Shown: positions 15,899 to 24,732, counted from the stretch's first letter. The stretch is 33,622 nt of DNA from Streptococcus caballi DSM 19004 (GCF_000379985.1 NZ_KB904076.1:1-33622), one strand, 5' to 3'. Notes: generated by a model from the sequence alone, not told the origin. Made by a program: numbers and translations.

Positions 15899-16846
15899 TT
15901 ACTCGTTAGGGTGACTTGCAATAATTTCTAAATTTCCGTCAAATTCCCAACTGCTAGCGCTGTTGGGGAGAATAAAGTGATCACCCTTCTTCAAACTATA
16001 CACTTGATGATCCAGCATCAAATGTCCACTTCCAGACAAAACACTGACCAACAAATAAGGGGCTGAACGTTTGATTGTTACTGGACCCATAACAAGCCAT
16101 TTATAAACAGCAAAAAAAGGATTGGATACAAGCAGGGTCGAATCCATGTACTTCAGTCTCAAAGTTTCTGGGACACTGTTGGCAGGCTTACCTATACTCA
16201 GCACATCAATAGATTTATCAATATGCAATTCCCTCAAATTTCCTTGAGCATCTTTGCGATCAAAATCGTAGACACGATAAGTAGTATCACTAGATTGTTG
16301 AGTCTCTAGTATCATAATTCCCTTGCCAATAGCATGCATAGTACCGCTAGGCACATAGAAAAAATCGCCCGCTTTGACTGGAATTTTAGTCAAGAGATGT
16401 TCCCAATCACCTGATTCAATCATCCTAGCTAATTTTTCTTTGGAACGCGCATTGTGACCATAAATGATTTCTGCACCTTCATCAGCCGAGATGACATACC
16501 AGCACTCAGTCTTGCCCAACTCACCCTCATGTTCTAAGGCATAAGCATCATCAGGGTGAACCTGCACACTGAGCCAATCATTGGCATCTAAAATTTTTGT
16601 CAATAATGGAAAGACTGGAGACTTTGGATTGCCAAAAAGGGTGGGTTCTTCTCGATAAAGTTCATCCAGTTTTCTTCCCTTGAAACGACCATTTTTCACA
16701 GTGGAAATTCCATTAGGATGAGCGGAGATAGCCCAGTACTCACCTGTCGTTTCTGTTGGTATATCGTAGCCAAATTCATCACGTAACTTAGTTCCGCCCC
16801 AAATTTTATCATGCATTACAGATTCTAAAAATAATGGTTCTGCCAT
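15899..16846 (-). CDS. manA: Mannose-6-phosphate isomerase, class I
   Basis: This 315-residue zinc enzyme interconverts mannose-6-phosphate and fructose-6-phosphate, joining mannose use to glycolysis. The cupin zinc ligands are visible as H97 in QVHPDD, E114 in KTECWY and H171 in GTMHAIG, followed by ILETQQSSDTTYRVYDFDR, the family signature. Length fits the short Gram-positive form. It lies downstream of scrK in the same orientation, but a terminator (17081-17116) and its own promoter (16879-16907) separate them. The ribosome site is weak (AAGAG). Placement next to scrK makes sense because fructokinase produces the same fructose-6-phosphate. Confidence 0.95.
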   Translation of the reverse strand: MAEPLFLESVMHDKIWGGTKLRDEFGYDIPTETTGEYWAISAHPNGISTVKNGRFKGRKLDELYREEPTLFGNPKSPVFPLLTKILDANDWLSVQVHPDDAYALEHEGELGKTECWYVISADEGAEIIYGHNARSKEKLARMIESGDWEHLLTKIPVKAGDFFYVPSGTMHAIGKGIMILETQQSSDTTYRVYDFDRKDAQGNLRELHIDKSIDVLSIGKPANSVPETLRLKYMDSTLLVSNPFFAVYKWLVMGPVTIKRSAPYLLVSVLSGSGHLMLDHQVYSLKKGDHFILPNSASSWEFDGNLEIIASHPNE

Positions 16847-16878
16847 AGTCGCACTCTTTTCTCTTCCTATTTGCTCTT

Positions 16879-16907
16879 ATTGTAACACTTTTTATACTCT
16901 TTGAAAA
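16879..16907 (-). promoter_or_regulatory. Promoter of manA
   Basis: TTTTCA (16902-16907) and TACAAT (16879-16884) are separated by 17 nt. The -35 lies within the solo MITE end. Confidence 0.5.
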
Positions 16908-16914
16908 TCAAAAC
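16894..16914. repeat. Solo end of the MITE-like element in the manA promoter
   Basis: ATACTCTTTGAAAATCAAAAC matches the left end of the 5600-5698 element at 20 of 21 positions over 5600-5620. No matching right end occurs before scrK, so this is a truncated or decayed copy. Confidence 0.5.
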
Positions 16915-16986
16915 AATACTTCTTGATAGCTGAACACGCCTAGGATATTGCGAAAAAGATAAATCTTCCTGTATCAAACTCTTAGA

Positions 16987-17017
16987 ATTTAGCGCGCTAA
17001 ATCTATTAGAAACAGAT
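16987..17017. repeat. Overlapping palindromes between scrK and manA
   Basis: ATTTAGCGCGCTAAAT (16987-17002) is a perfect 16-bp palindrome. Its right half also pairs downstream as TAAATCT-N9-AGATTTA. The two structures share bases and are mutually exclusive. No function is assigned; it may be part of the decayed repeat that begins at 16894. Confidence 0.55.
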
Positions 17018-17080
17018 TTAACTAAGGCCTTACTCCCATCGAGATTGTTTTTTAATATTTATGTGAAAACCAAGATTCAA

Positions 17081-17116
17081 CAAAGAAAATAGTCTAGGAT
17101 AATAACCCTAGACTAG
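17081..17116 (-). terminator. Terminator of scrK
   Basis: A perfect 8-bp stem AGTCTAGG/CCTAGACT with an 8-nt loop, followed on the minus strand by ATTTTCTTTG. Confidence 0.75.
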
Positions 17117-17129
17117 ATGATTAATGATA

Positions 17130-18014
17130 TCAGCGTTCTGCAACTTTCTTTGCCAAGGCAAAGTTACCAAGAGTTGCTGAACCATTTTCCGCTACAGCTG
17201 GTGTCACAATATAATCAGTCACATCAGGAACCGGAAGGTAGCCATTTAGGAGGGCTGAGAATTTATCACGGACACGTTTAAGCATATGTTCCTGAGCCAT
17301 AACACCACCACCAAAAACGATGACTTGTGGACGGTAAAGCAGTGTTGCTTGGACAGCAGCCTGCGCAATATAGTAAGCTTGGACATCCCAAACACTTGAA
17401 TTTTGCTCGATCAATTCACCACGAATGCCTGTGCGAGCTTCCAAACTTGGCCCTGCTGCCAATCCTTCTAGACAGCCATTATGGAAAGGACAAACACCAT
17501 GGAATTCATTAGCTTGATCTTGTGGATGCAATGCCATATAAGTATGTCCTGCTTCTGTGTGCCCTACACCACCAATGAACTCTCCACGCTGGATGGCACC
17601 TGCACCAATACCTGTACCAATCGTATAGTAGACAAGATTTTCAACACCTTTCCGTGCCATAACTTCGCCGTATGCTGAACTGTTAACATCTGTTGTAAAG
17701 TAAAATGGCACTTTAAAATCCTTGGCAATTAGACCAACCAAATCTACATCTGACCAACCTGGCTTTGGAGTTTTAGTGATATAGCCGTAAGTTTTTGAAT
17801 TTTCATCAATGTCAATCGGGCCAAATGAACCAATTGCCACACCAGCCAAATCATCTTCAAACTTTTTGAAAAATTCTACAGTTTTTGCAATCGTTTCATA
17901 AGGTGTTGTTGTTGGAAACTGAACTTTTTCGACCACTTGAAAATTCTCATCACCAACCGCACAGACAAACTTAGTTCCACCTGCCTCTAAACTACCATAT
18001 AATTTCTTTGTCAT
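17130..18014 (-). CDS. scrK: Fructokinase (ROK family)
   Basis: The 294-residue kinase phosphorylates the fructose released from sucrose-6-phosphate, giving fructose-6-phosphate. Features are the N-terminal phosphate loop EAGGTKF (10-16), GSFGPIDID (62-70), TIGTGIGAGAI (131-141) and the zinc site H157, C175, H178 and C181 in GHTEAGHTYM...VCPFHNGCLEG, which is the fructokinase variant of the ROK signature. The ATG follows GAGGAG. It is transcribed from its own promoter downstream of scrA, with a terminator on each side. Confidence 0.95.
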   Translation of the reverse strand: MTKKLYGSLEAGGTKFVCAVGDENFQVVEKVQFPTTTPYETIAKTVEFFKKFEDDLAGVAIGSFGPIDIDENSKTYGYITKTPKPGWSDVDLVGLIAKDFKVPFYFTTDVNSSAYGEVMARKGVENLVYYTIGTGIGAGAIQRGEFIGGVGHTEAGHTYMALHPQDQANEFHGVCPFHNGCLEGLAAGPSLEARTGIRGELIEQNSSVWDVQAYYIAQAAVQATLLYRPQVIVFGGGVMAQEHMLKRVRDKFSALLNGYLPVPDVTDYIVTPAVAENGSATLGNFALAKKVAER

Positions 18015-18047
18015 TTTTTCTCCTCAGTCATTCTTATTACGCTAACT

Positions 18048-18076
18048 ATTATAAAAAAAATTAAGCGATAAAGCAA
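18048..18076 (-). promoter_or_regulatory. Promoter of scrK
   Basis: TTGCTT (18071-18076) and TATAAT (18048-18053) with a 17-nt spacer on the minus strand. Confidence 0.6.
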
Positions 18077-18123
18077 GTTAAAAATCGTCAAAAACGTTAT
18101 AAAATCAAGCTTTTAGACATACT

Positions 18124-18146
18124 AAAAGAGAGTGACTGGCACTCCC
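18124..18146 (-). terminator. Terminator of scrA
   Basis: On the minus strand GGGAGTG and CACTCTC pair (one G-T) and TTTTAG follows. Confidence 0.65.
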
Positions 18147-18156
18147 TTTCACAATC

Positions 18157-20058
18157 TTATTTGACATTGATAAGATTATCGCCTTCAGCAACTTTTCCTT
18201 CAGCAACTGGTATTACTTCTGAATAGTCAGCTGTATTTGTCACGATAACCATCGTTGTGTCATCAAGACCTGCAGCTGCAATAGCTGCGCTGTCAAATGT
18301 TCCGAGAACATCACCTTTTTTAACTTTTTGGTCAGCTTTAACTTTTTGAGTGAATCCTTTACCGTCCATAGACACTGTATCGATACCGATGTGAATAAGG
18401 ACCTCAGCACCATTGTCAGATTTGAGACCATAAGCATGACCTGTTTCAAATGCAATTTGAACCGTTCCATCAACTGGAGACACAACTGTGTTTCCACTTG
18501 GTTTAACAGCGATACCTTTACCCATTGCTTCTGAAGCAAAGACTGGATCATTTACTGAAGTAAGAGCAACGGTTTCACCAGCCAGTGGGCTAGCAATTGT
18601 TTCTGCTGTCACTGTTGCTGGCACACCAGCTTCTTCGACAAGCTCTTCAGTTTCTTTTTTATCTTCAACAGTTGTTTCTTCATCTTGGTAACCAAACATG
18701 TAAGTCAAAACGAATGACAATGCTGTTGTGGCAAGAACCATAATAACATATTTAAGAACTTGACCATTGAGGTAAAGAAGAGTACCTGGGATGATTGTGA
18801 TACCAAAACCAGTACCCGCAAGGCCAAAAATTGAAGCTAACCAACCACCAGCAGCACCTGCAACAAGACCAAGCACAAATGGTTTACCGAAGCGAAGGTT
18901 AACCCCAAAGATAGCTGGTTCAGTAATACCAAGTAATGCTGAAAGAGTAGCTGGGAAAGCAAGAGCTTTCAATTTGGCTGATTTAGTTTTAACTGCAACA
19001 GCAAGTGTAGCACCAGCTTGAGCAGTCATAGCGGCTGTGATAATAGCATTGAATGGGTCTTTACCATCAGCAGCAATTAGTTGCGATTCAAGAAGGTTGA
19101 AGATGTGGTGAACACCTGTAACCACGATAACTTGGTGAAGACCACCAAGAACAAGTCCAGAAAGGCCAAATGGCAAGTTAAGCAAGAATTTAGTTCCAGC
19201 AAGAACGTAGTTTTCAACAGAGTGGAAAACTGGTCCAATGACGAAGAGTGCCAAAATTGACATGATAAGGAATGTCAAGAATGGAACAACCAAAAGGTCA
19301 AGGACATCTGGAATAATCTTATGTAATTTCTTCTCAAGTTTTGCACCAAGTAAACCTACAAAGAAGGCAGGAAGTACAGAGTTTTGATAACCAACTACAG
19401 GAATAAATCCGAAGTAGTAAATCGGCTTAGCAGCACCAGAAGCTACGTCCCAAGCGTTTGGCAGTGATGAGTTAACCATCATCAAACCAAGAACCAAACC
19501 GATAACAGGATTACCACCAAATACTCGGAAGGCCGACCACGAAATCAAGGCTGGGAAGAAGGCGAAAGCGGTGTCAGTCAAAACAACTGTGTAAGTGTAG
19601 AAGTTTGAAGCTGAGAAAGCTTTTTGAGTAGTTCCAAAAATCCCCAAGATGGTATCGTTATTGATAGCGCCACGTACACCCATGAAGAGACCTGTCGCTA
19701 CGATAGCTGGGAGCAAGGGTACAAAAACGTCACCAAATGACCGAATAGCACGTTTAAACCAGTTACCTTGTTTAGCAGCTTCTGCTTTTTGATCTTCTTT
19801 TGAAGCTGTTGGCATGCCAAGTGCCACAACTTCATCATAGATTTTGTTAACAGTACCAGTACCAAAGATGATTTGATATTGACCAGAGTTAAAGAATGCT
19901 CCTTGAACTTTGTCAAGATTTTCAACAGCGTCTTTATCAATGGCTTTTTCATCTTTTACCATAACACGAAGACGAGTCGCACAGTGAGCTACACTGTTGA
20001 CGTTATCAAGTCCCCCAACAGCCTTGATGACTTCTTTTGCAATTTGTGTGTTGTCCAT
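18157..20058 (-). CDS. scrA: Sucrose-specific PTS enzyme IIBCA
   Basis: This membrane permease imports sucrose and phosphorylates it to sucrose-6-phosphate. The order is IIB (N-terminal, phosphocysteine C26 in VAHCATRLRV), IIC (~100-455, many membrane segments, with GITEPAIFG) and IIA (C-terminal, phosphohistidine H556 in EVLIHIGIDTV). The beta-glucoside/sucrose (Glc superfamily) type is clear; the sucrose call rests on the neighbours scrB, scrK and scrR. I start at MDNTQ, 10 nt after AAAGGAG; a TTG two codons upstream is also possible. A strong promoter and an operator-like repeat precede it, divergent from scrB. Confidence 0.95.
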   Translation of the reverse strand: MDNTQIAKEVIKAVGGLDNVNSVAHCATRLRVMVKDEKAIDKDAVENLDKVQGAFFNSGQYQIIFGTGTVNKIYDEVVALGMPTASKEDQKAEAAKQGNWFKRAIRSFGDVFVPLLPAIVATGLFMGVRGAINNDTILGIFGTTQKAFSASNFYTYTVVLTDTAFAFFPALISWSAFRVFGGNPVIGLVLGLMMVNSSLPNAWDVASGAAKPIYYFGFIPVVGYQNSVLPAFFVGLLGAKLEKKLHKIIPDVLDLLVVPFLTFLIMSILALFVIGPVFHSVENYVLAGTKFLLNLPFGLSGLVLGGLHQVIVVTGVHHIFNLLESQLIAADGKDPFNAIITAAMTAQAGATLAVAVKTKSAKLKALAFPATLSALLGITEPAIFGVNLRFGKPFVLGLVAGAAGGWLASIFGLAGTGFGITIIPGTLLYLNGQVLKYVIMVLATTALSFVLTYMFGYQDEETTVEDKKETEELVEEAGVPATVTAETIASPLAGETVALTSVNDPVFASEAMGKGIAVKPSGNTVVSPVDGTVQIAFETGHAYGLKSDNGAEVLIHIGIDTVSMDGKGFTQKVKADQKVKKGDVLGTFDSAAIAAAGLDDTTMVIVTNTADYSEVIPVAEGKVAEGDNLINVK

Positions 20059-20098
20059 TTGCAAAAAACTCCTTTTAATATTTTCTTTTTCCAGTGAA

Positions 20099-20115
20099 GT
20101 TAAACGCTTTCACTG
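20099..20115. promoter_or_regulatory. Operator-like site in the scrA leader
   Basis: GTTAAACGCTTTCACTG (other strand CAGTGAAAGCGTTTAAC) matches the LacI/CcpA consensus at 12 of 14 core positions. It lies just downstream of the scrA -10 box, where a repressor would block transcription. ScrR from 21701 is the likely ligand; CcpA is an alternative. Confidence 0.6.
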
Positions 20116-20128
20116 ATTTACATGTTCA

Positions 20129-20157
20129 ATTTTACAATATTCTTTCATTTCTGTCAA
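20129..20157 (-). promoter_or_regulatory. Promoter of scrA
   Basis: A perfect TTGACA (20152-20157) and TAAAAT (20129-20134) are separated by 17 nt on the minus strand. A weaker motif, GTCAAGCGGTTAGC (20153-20166), overlaps the -35 box and could be a second operator. Confidence 0.8.
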
Positions 20158-20221
20158 GCGGTTAGCATGTTTTTATCTTTTTTTGCTGTAAAAAGTTGAT
20201 TTTTACGAGAAAAACGTCTAC

Positions 20222-20227
20222 TATAAT
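20222..20227 (+). promoter_or_regulatory. -10 box of the scrB-scrR transcript
   Basis: Perfect TATAAT 31 nt before the scrB ATG. A -35 is unclear; TTTTTA and TTGATT lie at imperfect distances. Confidence 0.5.
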
Positions 20228-20257
20228 TAGTAGTATAGAATTTATGATGGAGGCAAT

Positions 20258-21697
20258 ATGTCATTAACAACTGAACAACGCTACAAGCCTTATTCAGAAT
20301 GGACTGAAGAAGAAATTAATAAAATTAAGGCTAATGCCGCAAGCTCACCTTGGCACACAACTTTCCATGTTGAACCTCATTACGGCTTGCTCAACGACCC
20401 AAATGGTTTTTCTTATTTTAAAGGAAAATGGCAACTCTTCTACCAATATTTTCCATTTGGCGCAGCACATGGGCTAAAATCATGGGTACAAACAGAATCA
20501 ACCGATCTGATTCATTTTAAGGAAACTGGCACAATCCTCTATCCTGACACACCTCTGGACAGTCATGGTATGTACTCTGGTTCTGCTATGCAATTTGGCG
20601 ACAAACTCTTCATTTTTTACACAGGTAATGTTCGTGATAAAAATTGGGAACGCCAAACTTATCAGAATGGTGGACTTTTGGACAGCAACGGTCACTTAGA
20701 AAAAGTCCCTCAAACCTTGATTGCTAAACCAGACGATGTTACTGAACACTTTCGTGACCCTCAAATTTTCTTCTATAAGGGAGAATATTATGCTATCATC
20801 GGTGCTCAAAGTCTTGATAAGAAAGGTTTTATCAAACTTTACAAGGCCGCAAGCAATAGCTACAAAGATTGGACTTTCGTTGGTGATTTAGATTTCGAAA
20901 ACGACGGAACATCTTATATGATCGAGTGTCCTAACCTAGTCTTTATCGATGACAAACCTGTCCTACTCTACTGCCCTCAAGGTTTGGACAAAAAGGTCAT
21001 TGATTATGGCAATATTTATCCAAACATGTATAAAATTGGTCAAGCTTTTGATACTGAGAATGCAGTCATTATTGATCCTTCTGAGATTCAAAACTTAGAC
21101 TATGGTTTTGAGGTGTATGCCACTCAAGCATTCAATGCCCCAAACGGTCGCGCTCTTTCTATCAGTTGGATCGGTCTACCTGATGTCGAATACCCAACAG
21201 ACAAATACGACTATCAAGGCGCCATGAGTCTAGTTAAAGAACTAACCCTCAAAGATGGTAAACTTTACCAATACCCAGTTGAGGCCATCACATCACTTCG
21301 TCAAGATGAAGAAAGCTTCGAAAACAAGACTAGAACTAGTAATAGTTATGAGCTTGAACTTCAATTCGACAAAGATAGCCGCAGCGAATTTGTCCTCTTC
21401 TCTGACCAAGATGGCAAAGGATTGACAGTTATCGTTGACACGGCTAAGGGAAACATAACCATTGACCGCTCACAAGCTGGTGAACAATATGCCCTTGATT
21501 TCGGAACAAGCCGTTCATGTCCAATCGAAAACGCCCCTACGACAGCCAACATTTTTATTGATAAATCAGTCTTTGAAATCTTTATTAATAAAGGAGAAAA
21601 AGTATTTACAGGACGTGTCTTCCCTCGTGAAGACCAAACAGGAATTACTATCAAAGATGGACAAGTATCCGGTAAATACTTTGAATTAAAATATTAA
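20258..21697 (+). CDS. scrB: Sucrose-6-phosphate hydrolase (GH32)
   Basis: The 479-residue cytosolic enzyme splits sucrose-6-phosphate into glucose-6-phosphate and fructose. GH32 catalytic blocks are intact: LLNDPNGF (44-51, nucleophile D47), FRDPQIF (165-171, transition-state stabiliser D167) and ECPNL (223-227, acid/base E223). A beta-sandwich module follows from about residue 335. There is no signal peptide. The ATG has a strong GGAGG site. It is divergent from scrA across a 199-bp region holding both promoters, and scrR begins 3 nt after its stop, so the two are co-transcribed. Confidence 0.95.
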   Translation: MSLTTEQRYKPYSEWTEEEINKIKANAASSPWHTTFHVEPHYGLLNDPNGFSYFKGKWQLFYQYFPFGAAHGLKSWVQTESTDLIHFKETGTILYPDTPLDSHGMYSGSAMQFGDKLFIFYTGNVRDKNWERQTYQNGGLLDSNGHLEKVPQTLIAKPDDVTEHFRDPQIFFYKGEYYAIIGAQSLDKKGFIKLYKAASNSYKDWTFVGDLDFENDGTSYMIECPNLVFIDDKPVLLYCPQGLDKKVIDYGNIYPNMYKIGQAFDTENAVIIDPSEIQNLDYGFEVYATQAFNAPNGRALSISWIGLPDVEYPTDKYDYQGAMSLVKELTLKDGKLYQYPVEAITSLRQDEESFENKTRTSNSYELELQFDKDSRSEFVLFSDQDGKGLTVIVDTAKGNITIDRSQAGEQYALDFGTSRSCPIENAPTTANIFIDKSVFEIFINKGEKVFTGRVFPREDQTGITIKDGQVSGKYFELKY

Positions 21698-21700
21698 AAT

Positions 21701-22666
21701 ATGGTTGCTAAACTAACTGACGTTGCTAAACTGGCTGGTGTCAGTCCCACAACCGTTTCACGTGTTATCAATAAAAAAGGCTATTTATCAAAAAAAACAA
21801 TCAAAAAAGTTAACGATGCCATGCGTGAGCTAAGCTACAAGCCTAACAATCTCGCTAGAGGTCTACAAGGAAAATCCGCTAAGTTAGTCGGGCTGATTTT
21901 CCCAAATATCAGCCATATTTTCTATGCTGAACTGATTGAACATCTGGAGCGCGAGTTGTTTAACAAGGGCTACAAAACGATTATCTGCAATAGCGAGCAG
22001 GATCCTGAAAAGGAACGTGAATATCTTGAAATGCTATCTGCCAATCAAGTTGATGGCATCATCTCAAGCAGCCACAATCTAGGCATCACAGACTATAATC
22101 GAGTGGCAGCTCCTATCATCTCTTTTGACCGTAATTTATCTCCTAACACACCTGTTGTGGCATCAGACAATTTCAACGGAGGTGCTCTGGCAGCTAAAAC
22201 TCTCCTTCAAGCGGGTTGCCAAAAGACGGTTATGATTACAGGTAACGATGACAGCCAGTCACCCACTGCTAAAAGAAGAACTGGATTTGCTTCTATTCTA
22301 CCAGACGCTGATTTCGTTAATGTTTCTAGTGACTTTTCATCTATTCGCAAGGAAATGGAAATCAAAAATATCATTACTCAGCTGCAACCTGACGGCATCT
22401 TTACATCAGATGATTTGACAGCCATGCTCGTTTTAAAGGTAGCCACTGAATTAGGTATTGCCATTCCTGAACAGCTGAAGTTAATCGGTTATGATGGTAC
22501 TTCTTTTGTCGAAAACTACCTACCTCAGCTAACTTCAATCAAGCAGCCCATTCATGACATCGCTAAGTTACTGGTCGAGCTTCTCCTTAAGCGAATTGAA
22601 GGAGAAGAAATCTCTGTTATGGAATACAATCTTCCTATCACCCTATTACCTGGTAGGAGCATTTAA
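21701..22666 (+). CDS. scrR: LacI-family sucrose operon regulator ScrR
   Basis: The 321-residue repressor has an N-terminal helix-turn-helix, LTDVAKLAGVSPTTVSRVIN (5-24), and hinge helix NNLARGLQGK, then a periplasmic-binding-protein-like effector domain (LVGLIFPNISHIFYAELIEHLE...). It should bind CGCTTTCA-type operators at scrA and scrB and release on a sugar signal (family knowledge). No ribosome site is visible in the 3-nt gap after scrB, so translation is probably coupled to scrB, giving low and balanced levels. A bidirectional terminator follows. Confidence 0.93.
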   Translation: MVAKLTDVAKLAGVSPTTVSRVINKKGYLSKKTIKKVNDAMRELSYKPNNLARGLQGKSAKLVGLIFPNISHIFYAELIEHLERELFNKGYKTIICNSEQDPEKEREYLEMLSANQVDGIISSSHNLGITDYNRVAAPIISFDRNLSPNTPVVASDNFNGGALAAKTLLQAGCQKTVMITGNDDSQSPTAKRRTGFASILPDADFVNVSSDFSSIRKEMEIKNIITQLQPDGIFTSDDLTAMLVLKVATELGIAIPEQLKLIGYDGTSFVENYLPQLTSIKQPIHDIAKLLVELLLKRIEGEEISVMEYNLPITLLPGRSI

Positions 22667-22700
22667 AAAGCTATGCGAATTAAATTCGTATAGCTTTTTT
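22665..22700. terminator. Bidirectional terminator between scrR and the second GH32 gene
   Basis: AAAAAGCTATGCGAAT pairs with ATTCGTATAGCTTTTT with one mismatch. T runs occur on both strands, serving both convergent genes. Confidence 0.9.
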
Positions 22701-22717
22701 CATTTTTACAATCTCCC

Positions 22718-24178
22718 TTAAACAACAAAATCATCTGTAACAGACTTTTCAAGTGACCAAGCCTTAATGGTCACGTTAGAGCTGGCTGTAAAATATGCTT
22801 CACTTTCGGTTGGGTAAAGGTGAGTTGTGAATGTAGCCTCTCCATCATTGAAAAAAATTTCTACAGACGAATGATCAATGAAGATAGAAAGCTTTTCCAA
22901 GTTTTTTTCCAAAGGCAAACTCAAGCATTCTCCTATAGCTTTATTGAAACGCAAATCCATCTGACTTCTATCAATGGTACAAGTCTTGGTCGCCTTATCA
23001 TAAGAAATTTGGAAACCTGCACTACCATTTTCTTTAGTAAAGAGATTGAGCCGAAAATCCTGTCCATCCTTGTTTTCCACAGCTAATTCACAAGATCTAG
23101 AAAGTTTATCTGTCAGGACCAACTCTTCTTGACGCAGAGAAATCATTTCAGGCACTGGCTTTTGAATCAATCTCCCATCAACAATGCGTAGTTCTCTCGG
23201 TATGATAAGGCTACCTTCCCAATCTTCCTCCTCAGTCGGATAATGATTATCAGGCAAGCCAATCCAAGCAGTCAAAATAGCACGGTCACCTTCCTGAACA
23301 TTTGCTGCAAACTGGGCAGCATAGAAATCAAAACCATAATCTAAATGACGGAAGTCTCCTTCAGCTGTAAAGGTCAGGTTAGCAAAATCCATTCTGCCAA
23401 TGAGATAAACATTATGGTTGGTACTTTGATTTCGGTGAGGAAGTTTGGTGTACTGAGGTGAGAAGACTAGAATATCCTTGCCTGCAATATGCTCGATAGA
23501 TGGGCATTCCCACATACCTCCAAGATTTTCAAAACCAGGAACCTTAAGCTCCCCTGCAAAAGTCCAACCTGTCAGAAGATTGTCTGAGCGATAAATGAGC
23601 ACCTTCCCTTTCAAATCCTTAGATTGGGCTCCCAAGAGAATGTAATAATGCTGACTTTCTTTATCATAGACCACCTTGGGATCGCGCTGATGTTCCGTAT
23701 AATCTTTGTGTGGACCAAAGAGCGGTTTAGGTGCCTTGACTAATTTTCCAGAATCTTCTAGCTTGGCAACACAAGTGTAGGGTGTCCTCACCCAATTTTC
23801 ATCGCGGTGATTACCCGTGTAAAAAAGATAGAGGTTATCACCATCTGAAAAACCCGATCCAGAGTGTACCCCTTTATTATCATAAAAAGTGTCTGGATAA
23901 ATACCAACACCACAATTTTTCCAGTGAACTAAGTCTGTTGAACTTGTGTGGTACCAATATTTCAAGCCATGAACCGCTCCCCAAGGACACCATTGATAAT
24001 AAAGATGCCAAGTCCCCTTATGATAAATAAAACCATTGGGATCACTGGATAAGCCTGTGATGGGCTGAATATGATAGGTTTGACGATATCTAGATTTTTT
24101 TATACTATCGTAAAGTCCCCTAATTTCACTAGCATCTTTCAAAACGCGATAACGTTCTTCCCGTGTCCACTCTCTCAT
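22718..24178 (-). CDS. Second GH32 hydrolase (sucrose-6-phosphate hydrolase-like)
   Basis: Starting at MREWT, 4 nt after GGAGAG, the protein has 486 residues; an upstream frame extension of 14 codons lacks a ribosome site. It parallels scrB along its length (for example YHKGTWHLYYQ, WGAVHGLKYW and FYTGNHRDENW), but clearly diverged. GH32 blocks: GLSSDPNGF (42-50, nucleophile D46; the usual Asn before it is Ser), HQRDP (163-167) and WECPSI (223-228, E224). No signal peptide, so it is intracellular. It has its own promoter with an operator-like motif in the spacer, and converges on scrR. It may hydrolyse another phosphorylated or transported fructoside; no dedicated transporter lies beside it. 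Confidence 0.88.
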   Translation of the reverse strand: MREWTREERYRVLKDASEIRGLYDSIKKSRYRQTYHIQPITGLSSDPNGFIYHKGTWHLYYQWCPWGAVHGLKYWYHTSSTDLVHWKNCGVGIYPDTFYDNKGVHSGSGFSDGDNLYLFYTGNHRDENWVRTPYTCVAKLEDSGKLVKAPKPLFGPHKDYTEHQRDPKVVYDKESQHYYILLGAQSKDLKGKVLIYRSDNLLTGWTFAGELKVPGFENLGGMWECPSIEHIAGKDILVFSPQYTKLPHRNQSTNHNVYLIGRMDFANLTFTAEGDFRHLDYGFDFYAAQFAANVQEGDRAILTAWIGLPDNHYPTEEEDWEGSLIIPRELRIVDGRLIQKPVPEMISLRQEELVLTDKLSRSCELAVENKDGQDFRLNLFTKENGSAGFQISYDKATKTCTIDRSQMDLRFNKAIGECLSLPLEKNLEKLSIFIDHSSVEIFFNDGEATFTTHLYPTESEAYFTASSNVTIKAWSLEKSVTDDFVV

Positions 24179-24208
24179 AGTACTCTCCTTTTTTAAAATA
24201 CCAGTTTT

Positions 24209-24237
24209 ATTATATCGCAACCGCTTTCATTTTTCAA
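24209..24237 (-). promoter_or_regulatory. Promoter of the second GH32 gene, with operator in the spacer
   Basis: TTGAAA (24232-24237) and TATAAT (24209-24214) are 17 nt apart. The spacer is filled by TGAAAGCGGTTGCG (24216-24229, minus), the same core as at scrA and the stress gene; binding there would block RNA polymerase. Confidence 0.75.
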
Positions 24238-24249
24238 TGCAAATTATAA

Positions 24250-24288
24250 GAAAAAACCTCATTCCCAGAAAAACTAGAAACGAGGTTC
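24250..24288 (-). terminator. Terminator of the efp-asp23-nusB operon
   Basis: On the minus strand AACCTCGTTTC pairs imperfectly with GGGAATGAGGTT and is followed by TTTTTTC. Confidence 0.75.
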
Positions 24289-24303
24289 TGATATTAAAAA
24301 GTA

Positions 24304-24732
24304 TTAATTTTCTTGAACAAATTGACTCAACAACCCATTAACAAATTTAGCTGAGGTTTCGTTCGAATATTTTTTAGCAATTTCAATGATTTCATTAACT
24401 GCTACACGATCAGGTGTTTCATCAAAATATTTGATTTCATAAAGCCCCAAGCGTAAGAGAGTCTTATCTGTCAGAGTCAACCGTTCTAAGGTCCAACCCG
24501 ACTTGAGATGCTCTTCGATCTGACGATCTAATTCATCTTTATGGTCTATCACGCCGTTCACCAAATTAAGAAGGAAGGCCGGTAAGTCGTGTTCCTCTAG
24601 ATCACTAGATTTGTCATACTCATAAGCAAACTGAGTAGCTGTGAGAAAGTCGCCATCAAATTCTAGGCTAAAGAGTGTTTGGAAGGCACGTTCGCGGAGG
24701 TCACGTCTTGAATTTTCAAAATTTTTAGTCAT
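24304..24732 (-). CDS. nusB: Transcription antitermination factor NusB
   Basis: NusB joins NusE (S10) at boxA sites to keep rRNA transcription going. The start at [21 protein letters not shown] gives 142 residues, a normal length; an earlier ATG lies further inside the upstream gene and would add six unsupported residues. The chosen ATG overlaps the asp23-type gene's end (ATGACTAA), with GAGGAC ahead, so translation is coupled. The C-terminal half has the typical [25 protein letters not shown] block. Last gene of a three-gene operon with efp. Confidence 0.95.
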   Translation of the reverse strand: MTKNFENSRRDLRERAFQTLFSLEFDGDFLTATQFAYEYDKSSDLEEHDLPAFLLNLVNGVIDHKDELDRQIEEHLKSGWTLERLTLTDKTLLRLGLYEIKYFDETPDRVAVNEIIEIAKKYSNETSAKFVNGLLSQFVQEN

